From assembly GCF_001422365.1 (NCBI RefSeq), contig NZ_LMMT01000040.1, forward strand, positions 186,789 through 250,788: DNA of 64,000 bases, in the 5' to 3' direction. The notes beneath the pieces are model-generated. The model ran no database searches. It was not told the DNA's origin and was given only the letters and a program-made list of their open reading frames with translations. This document shows, one piece after another, positions 26,056-35,318 of the stretch (the first letter of the stretch is position 1; each line of letters begins with the position of its first letter). The translations under genes were made by a program, and so were the position numbers. Source of the DNA: Pseudorhodoferax sp. Leaf265 (GTDB lineage Bacteria > Pseudomonadota > Gammaproteobacteria > Burkholderiales > Burkholderiaceae_C).

Positions 26056-26793
26056 TCAGCCCCAGCGCACGTCAGCGTCCTGTGCGGCCGGCTGCACGTC
26101 GAACTGCAAGCGCACGGTCTGCGGACCCCATTGCAAGCGCACGCCCTCAGCTTGCGCCAGCGCCTTCACATCCGACCAGGTCAGCGGCCGGTAGGCCTTG
26201 GCGGGTTGTACCGGGTCTTCGGCATCGGGCGTGGGCTGCAGCGACATCGAGAGATTCGCCACCGTGCCGTCGATGCCGGCCTCGATGCGCACCTGGGCTG
26301 GCGTGGCCGCGGCGTCCGTCAGCGCCATCAGGCAAGCTGGCACCAGCGTGCGCAGGCCCAGGCGCGCAACACGCGCGTTCTCGGCCTGGGTCGCGTCCAC
26401 CACCGTGAAGCCGCGGAACGACAACTCGGTGGTCAGCAGGTGCAGGCAGTCGGCGACACCTTCGTTCAATGCCACCTGCTCGCCCTCGTGCGGCGCCAGC
26501 CAGCCCATCAAGGCCACGCATTCGCTGCTGGCCGAGCGGGCCAGCGTGTTCATCTCGCTGCAATTGCGCCGCAGGGCTTCCAGGTTGGGCGCCGGCGCCT
26601 GCACGCGCCGCTCCACCAGAGAAGCGATCATGCTGACCGGCTGCAGCGATCCTGCGATCTGGTGCCGGATGGCCGAACCCATCCGGCGCAGCACTGCGTA
26701 GCGGGCTGCTTCCTGGGCCATGGACAGCGCGTTGTCGTCCGCCAGGCTGACTGGTGGCACGGCTTCGAGAGCATGCAACGCGGCTGATGACAT
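26056..26793 (-). CDS. Degenerate histidine-kinase-like or phosphotransfer protein
   Basis: A 245-residue soluble protein. Residues 30-60 (RYAVLRRMGSAIRHQIAGSL, then QPVSMIAS) look like a dimerisation/phospho-acceptor helix with His44. A second long helix follows (NLEALRRNCSEMNTLARSA), and then a region resembling the start of an ATPase domain (LNEGVADCLHLLTTEL; LGLRTLVPACLMALTDAAATPA) whose N-box asparagine and glycine boxes are missing. It therefore looks like an adaptor, phosphotransferase or phosphatase related to kinases (ChpT-like organisation) rather than an active kinase. GGGGAG lies nine bases upstream of the ATG. It converges on the response regulator, a possible partner. The assignment is inferred from pattern only. 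Confidence 0.6.
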   Translation of the reverse strand: MSSAALHALEAVPPVSLADDNALSMAQEAARYAVLRRMGSAIRHQIAGSLQPVSMIASLVERRVQAPAPNLEALRRNCSEMNTLARSASSECVALMGWLAPHEGEQVALNEGVADCLHLLTTELSFRGFTVVDATQAENARVARLGLRTLVPACLMALTDAAATPAQVRIEAGIDGTVANLSMSLQPTPDAEDPVQPAKAYRPLTWSDVKALAQAEGVRLQWGPQTVRLQFDVQPAAQDADVRWG

Positions 26794-26916
26794 GAACCAA
26801 CACTCCCCATTTGAATCGATGCGGCTACGGTAGCGCATGACCCGGCAGTTGCGGTCAGGTTTGGGCACGAGCCTCTGTAGGCCGACGCCGACACCTCTTG
26901 CAACAGATGTGGAGGT

Positions 26917-27423
26917 TCAGCGGGCCACGCTACGGCGCCACAGGAGTGCCAGCATCGCCACGCCGATGGCGACAAAGCACAGGAAAGACCAATTGGCGAT
27001 CGAGCCGCCCAGGAAAGTCCAGTCGACCGCCGCGCAATCGCCGCCGCCAGCGAAGATCATGGGCACGGCGCGCTTGAGGGGGAAGGTTTCGATCATGCCG
27101 TAGAAGTCGCGGCCACAGCTCGCGATCTCTGGCGGATACCACTGCAGCCAGGTCTGCCGCGCTGCGACGAAGGCGCCGAAACCGGCGATCAGCAAGGTCA
27201 GCAGGCCGCCGGCCAGGTGGGCGCCGCGCGAACGCAGCATGGCGGTGAGCCCCGCCACGACGGCCACGAGCACGAGTGCGTACCGTTGCACAATGCACAT
27301 GGGACAGGGCTCCAGGCCCAGGCCATGCTGCAGGTACAGGCCAAAGCCCAGCAAGGCGATACAGAACAGACTCACCAGGGCCAGCACGGTACGCGGTGCC
27401 TGGTCCAACATTCGCAGCAGCAT
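26917..27423 (-). CDS. dsbB: Disulfide bond formation protein DsbB
   Basis: A 168-residue inner-membrane protein with four hydrophobic segments and both redox pairs in the DsbB arrangement: Cys40-x2-Cys43 (EPCPMC) in the first periplasmic loop and Cys103/Cys130 in the second (ASCGRD, GGDCAAVDW). The positions almost equal those of E. coli DsbB. It reoxidises DsbA and passes electrons to quinone. AGGGTGGGA precedes the ATG at 27421-27423; an upstream in-frame ATG at 27480 has no support. No dsbA is in the window. Confidence 0.94.
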   Translation of the reverse strand: MLLRMLDQAPRTVLALVSLFCIALLGFGLYLQHGLGLEPCPMCIVQRYALVLVAVVAGLTAMLRSRGAHLAGGLLTLLIAGFGAFVAARQTWLQWYPPEIASCGRDFYGMIETFPLKRAVPMIFAGGGDCAAVDWTFLGGSIANWSFLCFVAIGVAMLALLWRRSVAR

Positions 27424-27534
27424 TCCCACCCTTTCTTGCGACGCTTCTTGTGGCGCGCGCCCTCCGGCGGAGGGCATCACGGTATTGTCGGCGATGGGAT
27501 TGCGGCGGCCAGGCTTTGGTTCCCGGCCCGGGCT

Positions 27535-27765
27535 TCAATCGTCGCGGCGCCAGCGCCGACCGTCGCGGTAGCCGTAGCCGCGGTCGTCGTCGTAGCGGGG
27601 CCGGCCCTCGTAGCCCGGGCGCACGATCACGACCGGCGGCCCGACCACGGGGGGCGCCACCACCACCGGGCGGCGATGGCCGTAGTAGCCCGGGCCAACG
27701 GGCGCCACCACGCAGCCGCTCAGCGCGGCAGCGGCCAGCACGGCAAGCAGGGACAGACGTTTCAT
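27535..27765 (-). CDS. Small Pro/Arg/Tyr-rich lipoprotein
   Basis: A 76-residue protein with a lipoprotein signal peptide (MKRLSLLAVLAAAALSGC). A low-complexity tail rich in Pro, Val, Tyr, Arg, Asp and Gly follows (GYYGHRRP, VVAPPVVGPP, YDDDRGYGYRDGRRWRRDD). Similar short tails are common in envelope lipoproteins of Burkholderiales. GGAG lies about six bases before the ATG. Function unknown; the charged tail suggests contact with peptidoglycan or another polyanion (speculative). Confidence 0.75.
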   Translation of the reverse strand: MKRLSLLAVLAAAALSGCVVAPVGPGYYGHRRPVVVAPPVVGPPVVIVRPGYEGRPRYDDDRGYGYRDGRRWRRDD

Positions 27766-27948
27766 GCGGATCTCCAACAGAGCGGAACGAGATGCGCATT
27801 CAACGGCCCGGCGCCCGCCCGGCCGACATCCAGCGCATGAAGTTCTGTAAAGAGCGGTAGCCGCGCGTTCGCCCAAAAACATGATGGCCAACATCTATTT
27901 TCCTGTTCGATTTATGATGCCTGTCATTTATCGGAAATGGAGCGTCGC

Positions 27949-28545
27949 ATGCCACGCGTATCCCAGCAACAGACCGACCAGAACCGCATCGCCATCGAGA
28001 AGGCCTCCGCGCGCCTGTTCCGCGAAAAGGGCCTGCACGGCGTCAGCGTCGCCGAGGTGATGGCCGCGGCCGGCCTCACGCATGGCGGCTTCTATGGCCA
28101 TTTCTCCTCCAAGGAAGGCTTGGCCGCCGTGGCGTGCGCCAAGGCCTTCGAGCATTCCGGTGCGCGCTGGGACCAGCATTTCGCCGAACTGCCCGAGCGC
28201 AAGGACCGCCGCCAGGCTTATGTCGAAGGCTATCTGTCCACGGCCACACGCGACCGCCCCGGCAACAGCTGCACGGCCGCCGCGCTGGCCGGCGACGTGG
28301 CGCGCGCCGGTGCCGACGCGCCCGTGCGCGCGGCCTACCTGGACGGCGTGAAATCCATGGCCGCGCGCCTGGCCAGCCTGCAGCCCGACGCCGGCACGTC
28401 CGAAGCCGAGCAGCGCGCGCTGGCCGACGTGGCCACGCTGGTCGGCGCGCTGCTGTTGTCGCGCGCCACCAAGGGCGACCCGATCTCCGAAGCGCTGCTG
28501 TCCAGCGCACGCACGCGCCTGCTGCAGGAAGGCGCGCAGCCATGA
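27949..28545 (+). CDS. TetR-family regulator
   Basis: A 198-residue regulator with an N-terminal TetR helix-turn-helix (ARLFREKGLHGVSVAEVMAAAGLTHGGFYGHFSSKEGL) and a helical C-terminal ligand domain. The ATG at 27949, with GGAG six bases upstream, is preferred over 27937. It overlaps the MATE transporter start by four bases (ATGA), so it most likely regulates its own operon in response to a toxic substrate of the pump. The 100 bases upstream are AT-rich (around TTTATGATGCCTGTCATTTAT) and contain ATGATGCCTGTCAT-type dyad sequence suitable for a TetR operator. Confidence 0.9.
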   Translation: MPRVSQQQTDQNRIAIEKASARLFREKGLHGVSVAEVMAAAGLTHGGFYGHFSSKEGLAAVACAKAFEHSGARWDQHFAELPERKDRRQAYVEGYLSTATRDRPGNSCTAAALAGDVARAGADAPVRAAYLDGVKSMAARLASLQPDAGTSEAEQRALADVATLVGALLLSRATKGDPISEALLSSARTRLLQEGAQP

Positions 28546-29942
28546 GCGCCGTTCCCACCACCCCGGCAGCCGCACCCGGCAAGGCCGCAGTCGCCGCCCA
28601 GGCCCGCTCCCAGCGCCTGCTGCACGGCCCGGTGCTGGCCACCTTGCTGCTGCTGGCCGCGCCCAACCTCGTCGTGATGCTGGCGCAGGCCGCCGCCAAC
28701 TTCCTGGAGAGCTACTTCGTCGGCCTGCTCGGCGTGGACGCACTGGCCGGCGCGGCGCTGGTGTTCCCGCTGGTCATGCTGATGCAGACCATGTCGGCCG
28801 GCGGCATGGGCGGGGGCATCTCCTCGGCCATTGCGCGCGCCATCGGCGCTGGCGACACGCACAAGGCGCAGGCGCTGGCGCTGCACGCGCTGGTCATCGC
28901 GCTGGCGTTCGGCATGGCCTGCATGCTGGGCGGGTTGCTGGGCGGGCCGCTGCTGTACCGCGCCATGGGCGCCACGCCGGCTGTGCAAGAGGCCGCCCTC
29001 GCCTACTCCAACGCGATCTTCGTCGGCGCCGTGTTCCTGTGGCTGGCCAACGGCATGGCCAGCGTGTTGCGCGGCAGCGGCAACATGGCGCTGCCGGCGA
29101 TGGTGCTGTCCGGCGGCGTGCTGCTCCTGCTGCTCGCCTCGCCCGTGCTGATCTTCGGCTGGGGCCCGGTGCCGGCCCTGGGCATCACGGGCGCGGGGCT
29201 GGCCCTGGTCGTCTACTACGTCGCCGCGGCCGCGGTGATGCTGGTGTCGGTGTGGCGTGGCAACGGCGGCGTGCAGCTGCGCCTGAACCACACGCTGCGC
29301 TGGCCGCTGTTCCGCGACATCTTGGGCGTGGGCGCGCCGGCCATCGTCAACAACATCACGTTGAACCTCTCGGTGCTGACGGCCACGGCCCTGGTCAGTC
29401 CTCTGGGAAGCGAAGCGTTGGCAGGCTTCGGCCTCGGCATCCGACTCGAGTACCTGCAGATTCCCATCGTGTTCGGCTTTGGCGCTGCCATGGTCGCCAT
29501 GGTCGGCATGAACACCGGCGCCGGCCAGCTCGTGCGCGCACGTCGCGTCGCCTGGACCGGGGCGCTGCTCGCCGCCGCCGTCACCTCATTCGTGGGCTTG
29601 GCTGCGGCGCTGTTCCCCGCCGCCTGGCTCGGGCTGTTCACGCACGACCAGGAGGCGATCCGCGTCGGCACGCAGTACCTGCGCGCGGTAGGGCCTGCCT
29701 ACGGGCTGTTCGGACTGGGCTTGTCGCTTTATTTCGCCTCGCAAGGCGCGCGGCGCATGGGCTGGAGCATCGTGGCCGGCGCGGCGCGGCTGCTGGTGGT
29801 CTACCTGGCGGGCCATCTGGCGCTGCGGCTGGGGGCAGGCCTGCCCACGCTGCTGGCGATCATGGTCGCGGCACTGGCGTTCTATGCGCTGCTGAACGCC
29901 TGGCCCTGGTTTGCGCGTCCGCAGGACCGGCCGCGCGGCTGA
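28542..29942 (+). CDS. MATE-family efflux transporter
   Basis: A 466-residue membrane protein with about twelve hydrophobic segments in two homologous halves (LLLLAAPNLVVMLAQAAANFLESYFVG at the N-terminus; GAPAIVNNITLNLSVLTATALVSPLG at the start of the second half), the MATE pattern. It exports cationic drugs or metabolites using Na+ or H+. It is translationally coupled to the TetR regulator upstream. Substrate unknown. Confidence 0.9.
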   Translation: MSAVPTTPAAAPGKAAVAAQARSQRLLHGPVLATLLLLAAPNLVVMLAQAAANFLESYFVGLLGVDALAGAALVFPLVMLMQTMSAGGMGGGISSAIARAIGAGDTHKAQALALHALVIALAFGMACMLGGLLGGPLLYRAMGATPAVQEAALAYSNAIFVGAVFLWLANGMASVLRGSGNMALPAMVLSGGVLLLLLASPVLIFGWGPVPALGITGAGLALVVYYVAAAAVMLVSVWRGNGGVQLRLNHTLRWPLFRDILGVGAPAIVNNITLNLSVLTATALVSPLGSEALAGFGLGIRLEYLQIPIVFGFGAAMVAMVGMNTGAGQLVRARRVAWTGALLAAAVTSFVGLAAALFPAAWLGLFTHDQEAIRVGTQYLRAVGPAYGLFGLGLSLYFASQGARRMGWSIVAGAARLLVVYLAGHLALRLGAGLPTLLAIMVAALAFYALLNAWPWFARPQDRPRG

Positions 29943-29946
29943 TGGC

Positions 29947-30501
29947 TCAGGCCGCGGCGTGCAGCCGCACCCAGGCCAGGTACTTGTCGAGCCAGCCCTG
30001 CAGGAAGGCGCGGCTGGCCTCGCCGATGCTGCCGTCGGCATTGAACAGGCCGTCCTTGGCCTGCACGAAGGCCTCGGGCTGGCCCAACGTGGGCACGTCC
30101 AGGTAGGCCAGCACATTGCGCAGGTGCTGCTGCGCCAGCGCCGTGCCGATGGCACCCACCGACACGCCGATCACGCCTGCGGGCTTGCCCGGAAACGCGC
30201 TTTTGCCATGAGGCCGCGAACCGTGGTCCAGCGCGTTCTTGAGCACGCCCGGGATCGAGCGGTTGTACTCGGGCGTCACGAACAGCAGGCCCTGCGCCGA
30301 CTGGATCTCCGCCTTCAGCCGCGTGACGCTGGCGGCGGGGCTGCCGTCGTCGTCCTGGTTGTACAGCGGCAGGTCGTCGATGCGCAGCTGCTCGAACGTC
30401 ACATCGGCGGGCGCGAGCTTGGCCAGCGCGACGGCCAGCTTGCGGTTGAACGAGTCCTTGCGCAGGCTGCCGACGATGACGGCGATCTTGGTCTGGGCCA
30501 T
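29947..30501 (-). CDS. NADPH-dependent FMN reductase
   Basis: A 184-residue flavodoxin-fold protein: VIVGSLRKDSFNRKLA binds the FMN phosphate, and LLFVTPEYNRSIPGVLKNALDHGSR is the classic YieF/ChrR signature. It likely reduces quinones, chromate or azo dyes and protects from oxidative cycling. AAAGGA precedes the ATG. It ends four bases from the convergent MATE gene and is separate from the metNIQ genes. Confidence 0.9.
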   Translation of the reverse strand: MAQTKIAVIVGSLRKDSFNRKLAVALAKLAPADVTFEQLRIDDLPLYNQDDDGSPAASVTRLKAEIQSAQGLLFVTPEYNRSIPGVLKNALDHGSRPHGKSAFPGKPAGVIGVSVGAIGTALAQQHLRNVLAYLDVPTLGQPEAFVQAKDGLFNADGSIGEASRAFLQGWLDKYLAWVRLHAAA

Positions 30502-30550
30502 GGGGCTGTCCTTTCAGAAGTGGTGAAGGGGCGCCCACCTTAGCCCAGAT

Positions 30551-31336
30551 TCAGAAACCCGCCAGCACCGCGCCCTTGAACTCGGTCTGGATGAACTTGC
30601 GGACCTCGTCGGAGTGGTAGGCCTTCACCAGCTTGCCGACCCAGGGTTGGGCCTTGTCCTGCTCGCGCACGACCAGCACGTTCACGTAGGGCGACTTGGC
30701 GCTTTCCTGCGCGATGGCGTCCTTGCCGGGGTTCAGCCCGGCCGACAGCGCGAAGTTGGTGTTGACGGCCGCGGCATCCAGGTCGTCCAGCGAACGCGCC
30801 AGTTGCGCAGCCTCGAGTTCGACGAACTTCAGCTTCTTGGGGTTCTCCACCACGTCCAGCGGTGTGGCTTTGAGGCCCGCGGACGGCTTGATCTTGATCA
30901 GGCCCTTGTCCTGCAACACCAGCAGCACGCGGCCGCCGTTGGTCGGGTCGTTCGGGATGCCGAAGCGCGCGCCCTCCTTGAGGTCCTTCAGGTCCTTGAC
31001 CTTCTTGGAGTACAGGCCGATCGGATAGTTGACCGTCTGCGCGACCGAGACCAGCTTGTAGCCGCGGTCCTTGACCTGCAGGTCCAGGAAGGGCTGGTGC
31101 TGGTAGCTGTTGGCGTCCAGGTCGCCGGCGGCCAGCGCGGCATTGGGCTGGATGTAGTCGCTGAACTCGACGATCTGGATCTTCAGACCGTCCTTCTCGG
31201 CGATGCGCTTGACCTGCTCGAAGATCTGCGCGTGCGGGCCAGCCGTGACGCCGATCTTGAGCGGCTTGTCCTGGGCGATGGCGGTGGAGGCCAGCAGGGC
31301 CAGCGCGATGGTGGAAATGAATGTACGTTTTTGCAT
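30551..31336 (-). CDS. metQ: Methionine ABC transporter binding protein MetQ
   Basis: A 261-residue NlpA-family binding protein with a signal peptide (MQKRTFISTIALALLASTAIA), then KPLKIGVTAGPHAQIFEQVK, YIQPNAALAAGDLDANSYQHQPFL and IPNDPTNGGRVLLVLQ, all hallmark MetQ motifs. It appears to lack a lipobox, so it may be freely periplasmic. The ATG has CAGGAG seven bases upstream. It is the last gene of metN-metI-metQ. It could bind methionine (D or L) or a related sulfur compound. Confidence 0.93.
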   Translation of the reverse strand: MQKRTFISTIALALLASTAIAQDKPLKIGVTAGPHAQIFEQVKRIAEKDGLKIQIVEFSDYIQPNAALAAGDLDANSYQHQPFLDLQVKDRGYKLVSVAQTVNYPIGLYSKKVKDLKDLKEGARFGIPNDPTNGGRVLLVLQDKGLIKIKPSAGLKATPLDVVENPKKLKFVELEAAQLARSLDDLDAAAVNTNFALSAGLNPGKDAIAQESAKSPYVNVLVVREQDKAQPWVGKLVKAYHSDEVRKFIQTEFKGAVLAGF

Positions 31337-31358
31337 GAGGAACTCCTGAAGAAAACAA

Positions 31359-32030
31359 TCAACGGCGGATGCGGCGCACCAGCCAGTCGCCGGCGCTCTG
31401 CACCAGCTGCACGAAAACAATCAGCACGAGGACCACGGCGGCCATGACCTCGGGCAGGAAGCGCTGGTAGCCGTAGCGGATGCCCAGGTCGCCCAGGCCG
31501 CCGCCGCCGATGGCGCCGGCCATGGCCGAGAAGCCCGTCAGGCTCACCAGCGTGATCGTGAGCGCGGCCACGATGCCGGGCAGCGCCTCGGGCAGCAGGA
31601 CCTTCCAGACGATCTGCGACGTGGTGGCGCCCATGGCCTGGGCCGCTTCCACGAGGCCATGGTCGACCTCGCGCAGCGCCGTCTCCACGAGCCTTGCCAC
31701 GAAGGGCGCGGCCGCCAGCGTGAGCGGCACCACGGCCGCGGCCGTGCCGATGGACGAGCCCGTCACGAAGCGCGTGAACGGGATGATGGCCACCAGCAGG
31801 ATGATGAAGGGCGTGGAACGCACGGCGTTGACGATGCCGCCCACGATGCGGTTGACGGGCGCGTTCTCGCGCACGCCACCGCGGTCGGTCAGGCGCAGCA
31901 GCACGCCCAGCGGCACGCCGATCAGCGCACCGGCCAGGCCCGAGATGCCGACCATCACCATCGTCTCCCACAGCGAGGTGGCGAACAGGTCCAGCAGCGG
32001 GCCGTTGAAGGTCTCGAGGAAATCAAACAT
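31359..32030 (-). CDS. metI: Methionine ABC transporter permease MetI
   Basis: A 223-residue permease with five to six membrane segments and the MetI-type motif [26 protein letters not shown] coupling it to the ATPase. GGAGG six bases before the ATG at 32028-32030 supports this start over the longer frame. It overlaps the metN stop by eight bases and precedes metQ by 22 bases. Confidence 0.94.
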   Translation of the reverse strand: MFDFLETFNGPLLDLFATSLWETMVMVGISGLAGALIGVPLGVLLRLTDRGGVRENAPVNRIVGGIVNAVRSTPFIILLVAIIPFTRFVTGSSIGTAAAVVPLTLAAAPFVARLVETALREVDHGLVEAAQAMGATTSQIVWKVLLPEALPGIVAALTITLVSLTGFSAMAGAIGGGGLGDLGIRYGYQRFLPEVMAAVVLVLIVFVQLVQSAGDWLVRRIRR

Positions 32031-33075
32031 GGGCGGCCTCCGGCACCAGGGGTTGGACACGCACACCGGCCTGGCGCAGGTGCGCGATGCCGGCCTGCAG
32101 CTGGTCGGCCGCGCCGCGAGCGAACACCGCCAGCTGGCCGAAAGGCTGGCCCTGCACCTCGTCGATCTGGCCGTGCAGGATGGACAGGTCCAGGCCGAAC
32201 CGGCGCACCAGCTCGGTCAGCAGCGGCTGGTCGGCACCATCGCCGGCGAAGGCCAGGCGCAGCCCCTGCCCCTGGCCCGCCGGGCTCGCGCCCATCAGCG
32301 TGCGCAAGCGCGCCAGCACGGAGTCCGGCAATTCCTGCGGCACGATCTCCTCGATCAGGCTGCGCGTGGTGGCGTGCTGCGGGTGGGAGAACACGTCGAT
32401 CACGCGGCCCTGCTCGACGATGCGGCCTGCGTCGATCACGGCCACGCGCTCGGCCACCTGCTTGATGACCTGCATCTGGTGCGTGATCAGCACGATGGTC
32501 AGGCCGAACTCCTGGTTGATCTGGCGCAACAGACCCAGGATGGAGCGCGTCGTCTCCGGATCCAGCGCCGAGGTCGCCTCGTCGGACAGCAGCACCTTGG
32601 GCCGGTTGGCCAGCGCCCGGGCAATGCCCACGCGCTGCTTCTGCCCGCCGCTGATCTGCGAGGGATGGCGCCTGGCCAGTGCCGACAGGCCGACCAGGTC
32701 CAGCAGCGGCTCCACACGCTTCTTGATCTCGCCGTCGGACAGACCGGCGATCTCCAGCGGCAAGGCCACGTTGTCGTAGACCGTGCGCGAGCTCAGCACA
32801 TTGAAATGCTGGAACACGATGCCGATGTCGCGCCGCGCGATGCGCAGCGCCGCATCGTCCAGTGCCGTCATCTCGCGGCCGTCGACCAGCACCTGCCCCG
32901 ACGTGGGCCGGTTCAACAGGTTGATCACGCGCACCAGCGAGCTTTTGCCCGCGCCGCTGCGGCCGATGATGCCGAACACCTCGCCGGCCGCCACCTGCAG
33001 GTCGATGCCGCGCAGCGCCTGTACCGGTCCGCTGCTACCCTGGTAGGTTTGGGTGATACCCCTCAACTCGATCAT
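32023..33075 (-). CDS. metN: Methionine ABC transporter ATPase MetN
   Basis: A 350-residue ATPase: Walker [11 protein letters not shown]-loop [13 protein letters not shown], signature [15 protein letters not shown], Walker [15 protein letters not shown]-loop THQM. The C-terminal NIL/ACT-like domain (residues about 265-345) is the regulatory site that in MetN binds methionine and inhibits transport. It starts the metNIQ operon with the AT-rich promoter gap on its upstream side. Confidence 0.95.
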   Translation of the reverse strand: MIELRGITQTYQGSSGPVQALRGIDLQVAAGEVFGIIGRSGAGKSSLVRVINLLNRPTSGQVLVDGREMTALDDAALRIARRDIGIVFQHFNVLSSRTVYDNVALPLEIAGLSDGEIKKRVEPLLDLVGLSALARRHPSQISGGQKQRVGIARALANRPKVLLSDEATSALDPETTRSILGLLRQINQEFGLTIVLITHQMQVIKQVAERVAVIDAGRIVEQGRVIDVFSHPQHATTRSLIEEIVPQELPDSVLARLRTLMGASPAGQGQGLRLAFAGDGADQPLLTELVRRFGLDLSILHGQIDEVQGQPFGQLAVFARGAADQLQAGIAHLRQAGVRVQPLVPEAAHV

Positions 33076-33119
33076 TGCTCACCATGGGCTCCGCCATCGG
33101 GGAAACCCTTATTCAATGC

Positions 33120-33181
33120 AAGGGGCGGGAATCTACGCTCTTTTTCATAAAACTCATAAGAATATAAAGTTCATTGCTTAT
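33120..33181. promoter_or_regulatory. AT-rich divergent promoter region of metNIQ and the EamA gene
   Basis: A markedly AT-rich patch (about 33140-33185) in an otherwise GC-rich window. It contains TTCATA (33147) and TATGAA (33181) at its ends, and AACTCATAAGAATATAAAGTT in between with AACT/AGTT ends. Such composition fits a promoter or operator of a sulfur-starvation LysR regulator (CysB/SsuR type), but I cannot prove a site. I see no SAM riboswitch. Confidence 0.45.
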
Positions 33182-34135
33182 ATGAAGGCAAACGGGATCC
33201 TGCTCCACGTGGTCGGTCTGTGGGTGCTGTCGGGGCTGGATGCGAGCGGCAAGTACCTGGCGCTGGTGGGTGTGCCGGTGCTGCTCGTGGCCTGGGTGCG
33301 CTATGCCGTGCACACGGCGCTGTCCAGCGCCATCCTGCTGCCGCGCCGCGGCCGCGCGCTGCTGCGCACGCATTCGCTGCGCGGGCAGCTGCTGCGCGGC
33401 GTGCTCATGATCGCGTCGACGCTGCTGTTCTTCTCCGTTCTCAAGCGCGTGCCGCTGGCCGAAGCCACGGCCATGAACTTCATGGCGCCGGTCTTCCTGC
33501 TCGCGCTGGCGCCCTGGCTGCTCCACGAACCGCACCGGCTGCACCGCTGGCTGGGCGTGGCGCTCGGCTTTGCCGGCATGCTGCTCGTGGTCCGGCCGGG
33601 CGCGGGGCTGGACACCGTGGGCGTGCTGCTGGGCCTGGCCACGGCCCTGACCTTCGCGGCCTTCCAGATCGCCACGCGCCGGCTGGCCGGCGACGATCCG
33701 CTGACGACCAACTATTACGGCGGCCTGGTGGGCACCGTGGCGTTGACGCCGCTGCTGCCCTGGGTCTGGGAGCTGCCCGCGCTCGGCACGGGGCAGTGGC
33801 TGCTGCTGTTGTCCACCGGCGTCACGGGTGCGATCGGCCACGGCCTGCAGTCTGCTGCCTATGCACGCACGCCGGCCACACTGCTCGCGCCTTACAGCTA
33901 CCTGCAGATCCTGAGTGCAGTGGCGCTCGGCTGGGCGGTCTTCGGCCAGCTGCCCGACGCCACAACGGCCCTGGGCATCGCCTGCATCTGCGGTGCCGGC
34001 ATCGCCGTGGCGCTGGTCGAGCGCCGGCTCAATCGCGCAATGCGCGCCGCGCCAGTGCCGCCTGCAGCAGTGCGCAGCCCACGACCAGCGCCAATGCCGC
34101 CGTCAGCGAACTCCCATGGGCCACGAAGCCGATGA
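33182..34135 (+). CDS. EamA/DMT-family transporter
   Basis: A 317-residue drug/metabolite transporter with ten hydrophobic segments in two EamA repeats (SVLKRVPLAEATAMNFMAPVFLLALAPW in the first, SAAYARTPATLLAPYSYLQILSAVALGW in the second). The last 35 or so residues are Pro/Ser/Arg-rich and lie entirely within the end of the convergent MFS gene, so they are probably a non-conserved tail produced by a lost stop codon. Start ATG 33182 gives a normal N-terminus; a longer frame from 33053 runs back over the metN promoter. Substrate unknown. Confidence 0.87.
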   Translation: MKANGILLHVVGLWVLSGLDASGKYLALVGVPVLLVAWVRYAVHTALSSAILLPRRGRALLRTHSLRGQLLRGVLMIASTLLFFSVLKRVPLAEATAMNFMAPVFLLALAPWLLHEPHRLHRWLGVALGFAGMLLVVRPGAGLDTVGVLLGLATALTFAAFQIATRRLAGDDPLTTNYYGGLVGTVALTPLLPWVWELPALGTGQWLLLLSTGVTGAIGHGLQSAAYARTPATLLAPYSYLQILSAVALGWAVFGQLPDATTALGIACICGAGIAVALVERRLNRAMRAAPVPPAAVRSPRPAPMPPSANSHGPRSR

Positions 34136-35165
34136 TGGACGGCCCGACCATGAAACCGCAGTAGCCCACGGAAGCCACGGCCGAGATGCCGTGCGCCGGC
34201 GCCACGCCCGGCACCTGGGCGGCGGCACTGAACAGCACCGGCACCACGTTGGCCAGGCCCACACCGACCAGTGCGAAGCCCGCCAGTGCGAGTGGCACAT
34301 TGGGCGACAACAGCACGAGCGCCAGCGCCACGGCCGCCAGGCAGGCGCTGGCGCGCAGCAGGCCCACAGCCGACCAGCGCGCGCGCAGCCGGTCGCCCAC
34401 GAAGCGCGTGGCCGCCATCGCGGCCGAGAAGCTGGCATAGGCCAGCGCGGCCTGCTGCTGCGGCGCGCCGCGCTCGCTGGCCAGGAACAGCACGCTCCAG
34501 TCGTAGATCGCGCCCTCGACCACGAAGCCCAGCGCCGCCAGCAGGCCCAGCAGCGCCAGCCGCCCGCGCGGCAGCACGAAACGCCCGTGTGCTTCCTCGG
34601 CCGCAACCGGCGCCGGCGCCATCTGCCGCACGCTCCAGCCCACCAGCAGCATGCTGAAGACGGCCACTGCGAGCAGCTGCAGCTTCGGCGCCACGCCGGC
34701 CGTGAACAGCAGCCCGCCCACGCCCGCCCCCACCATGCCGCCCAGGCTGAACATGCCATGGAAGGCGCTCATGAGCGGCCGGCCGGCGTGGCGTTCGAGC
34801 TCCGAGGCATCGGCGTTCATGGCCACGTCCAGCAGGCCCGTCGCCAGTCCGAACAGGCCCAGCAGGCCCCACAACAGCACAGGGTGCGGCATGTGCAGCA
34901 GCAGCACCAGGGCCACGGCCGACAGCAGCGCGCCCCACCAGGCCACGCGGCGCGCACCGTGCCGCGCGATCAGCCAGCCGGCCTGGGTGAGCCCCAGCAC
35001 CGAGCCCACGCCGGCCGCCAGCACCAGGCCGCCGATGGCGCCCACGCCCAGTCCGTAGACGGTCTTCACCGTGGGGATCTGCACACCCCAGGTCGCGAAC
35101 ATGAAACCGGCCGCGAAAAACAAAAAACGCGCAGCCCAGTGCGCGCGCACAGTCGAGGAAGTCAT
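34029..35165 (-). CDS. MFS transporter
   Basis: A 378-residue major facilitator with about twelve hydrophobic segments. The N-terminus (HWAARFLFFAAGFMFATWGVQIPTVK) and the motif region GWLIARHGARRV, plus ATGLLDVAMNADASELER and FHGMFSLGGMVGAGVGG, resemble the YbjJ-like or sugar/fosmidomycin group of small MFS proteins. Start at the ATG 35163-35165. Its last 107 bases overlap the tail of the convergent EamA gene. It is divergent from the liv operon by 254 bases. Substrate unknown. Confidence 0.88.
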   Translation of the reverse strand: MTSSTVRAHWAARFLFFAAGFMFATWGVQIPTVKTVYGLGVGAIGGLVLAAGVGSVLGLTQAGWLIARHGARRVAWWGALLSAVALVLLLHMPHPVLLWGLLGLFGLATGLLDVAMNADASELERHAGRPLMSAFHGMFSLGGMVGAGVGGLLFTAGVAPKLQLLAVAVFSMLLVGWSVRQMAPAPVAAEEAHGRFVLPRGRLALLGLLAALGFVVEGAIYDWSVLFLASERGAPQQQAALAYASFSAAMAATRFVGDRLRARWSAVGLLRASACLAAVALALVLLSPNVPLALAGFALVGVGLANVVPVLFSAAAQVPGVAPAHGISAVASVGYCGFMVGPSIIGFVAHGSSLTAALALVVGCALLQAALARRALRD

Positions 35166-35318
35166 GGCGCCGACGATAGCCGAGCGGCATGACCGGCCCC
35201 GGCCCGAACCCTGCCACCACGGGGCGCCGGCCACAGAGACCCAGCGCTCCAAGCCTGATCGCGCAGGGCCGCGTCGCGCGCATTTGTGAACGCAGCAACC
35301 ATGGTGCCCCTCCGGGTT

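Noticed and set aside
33076-33181. SAM riboswitch before metNIQ
   Set aside because: I could not find the conserved blocks of SAM-I or SAM-II aptamers, and the gap of about 100 bases is AT-rich without the needed stems.
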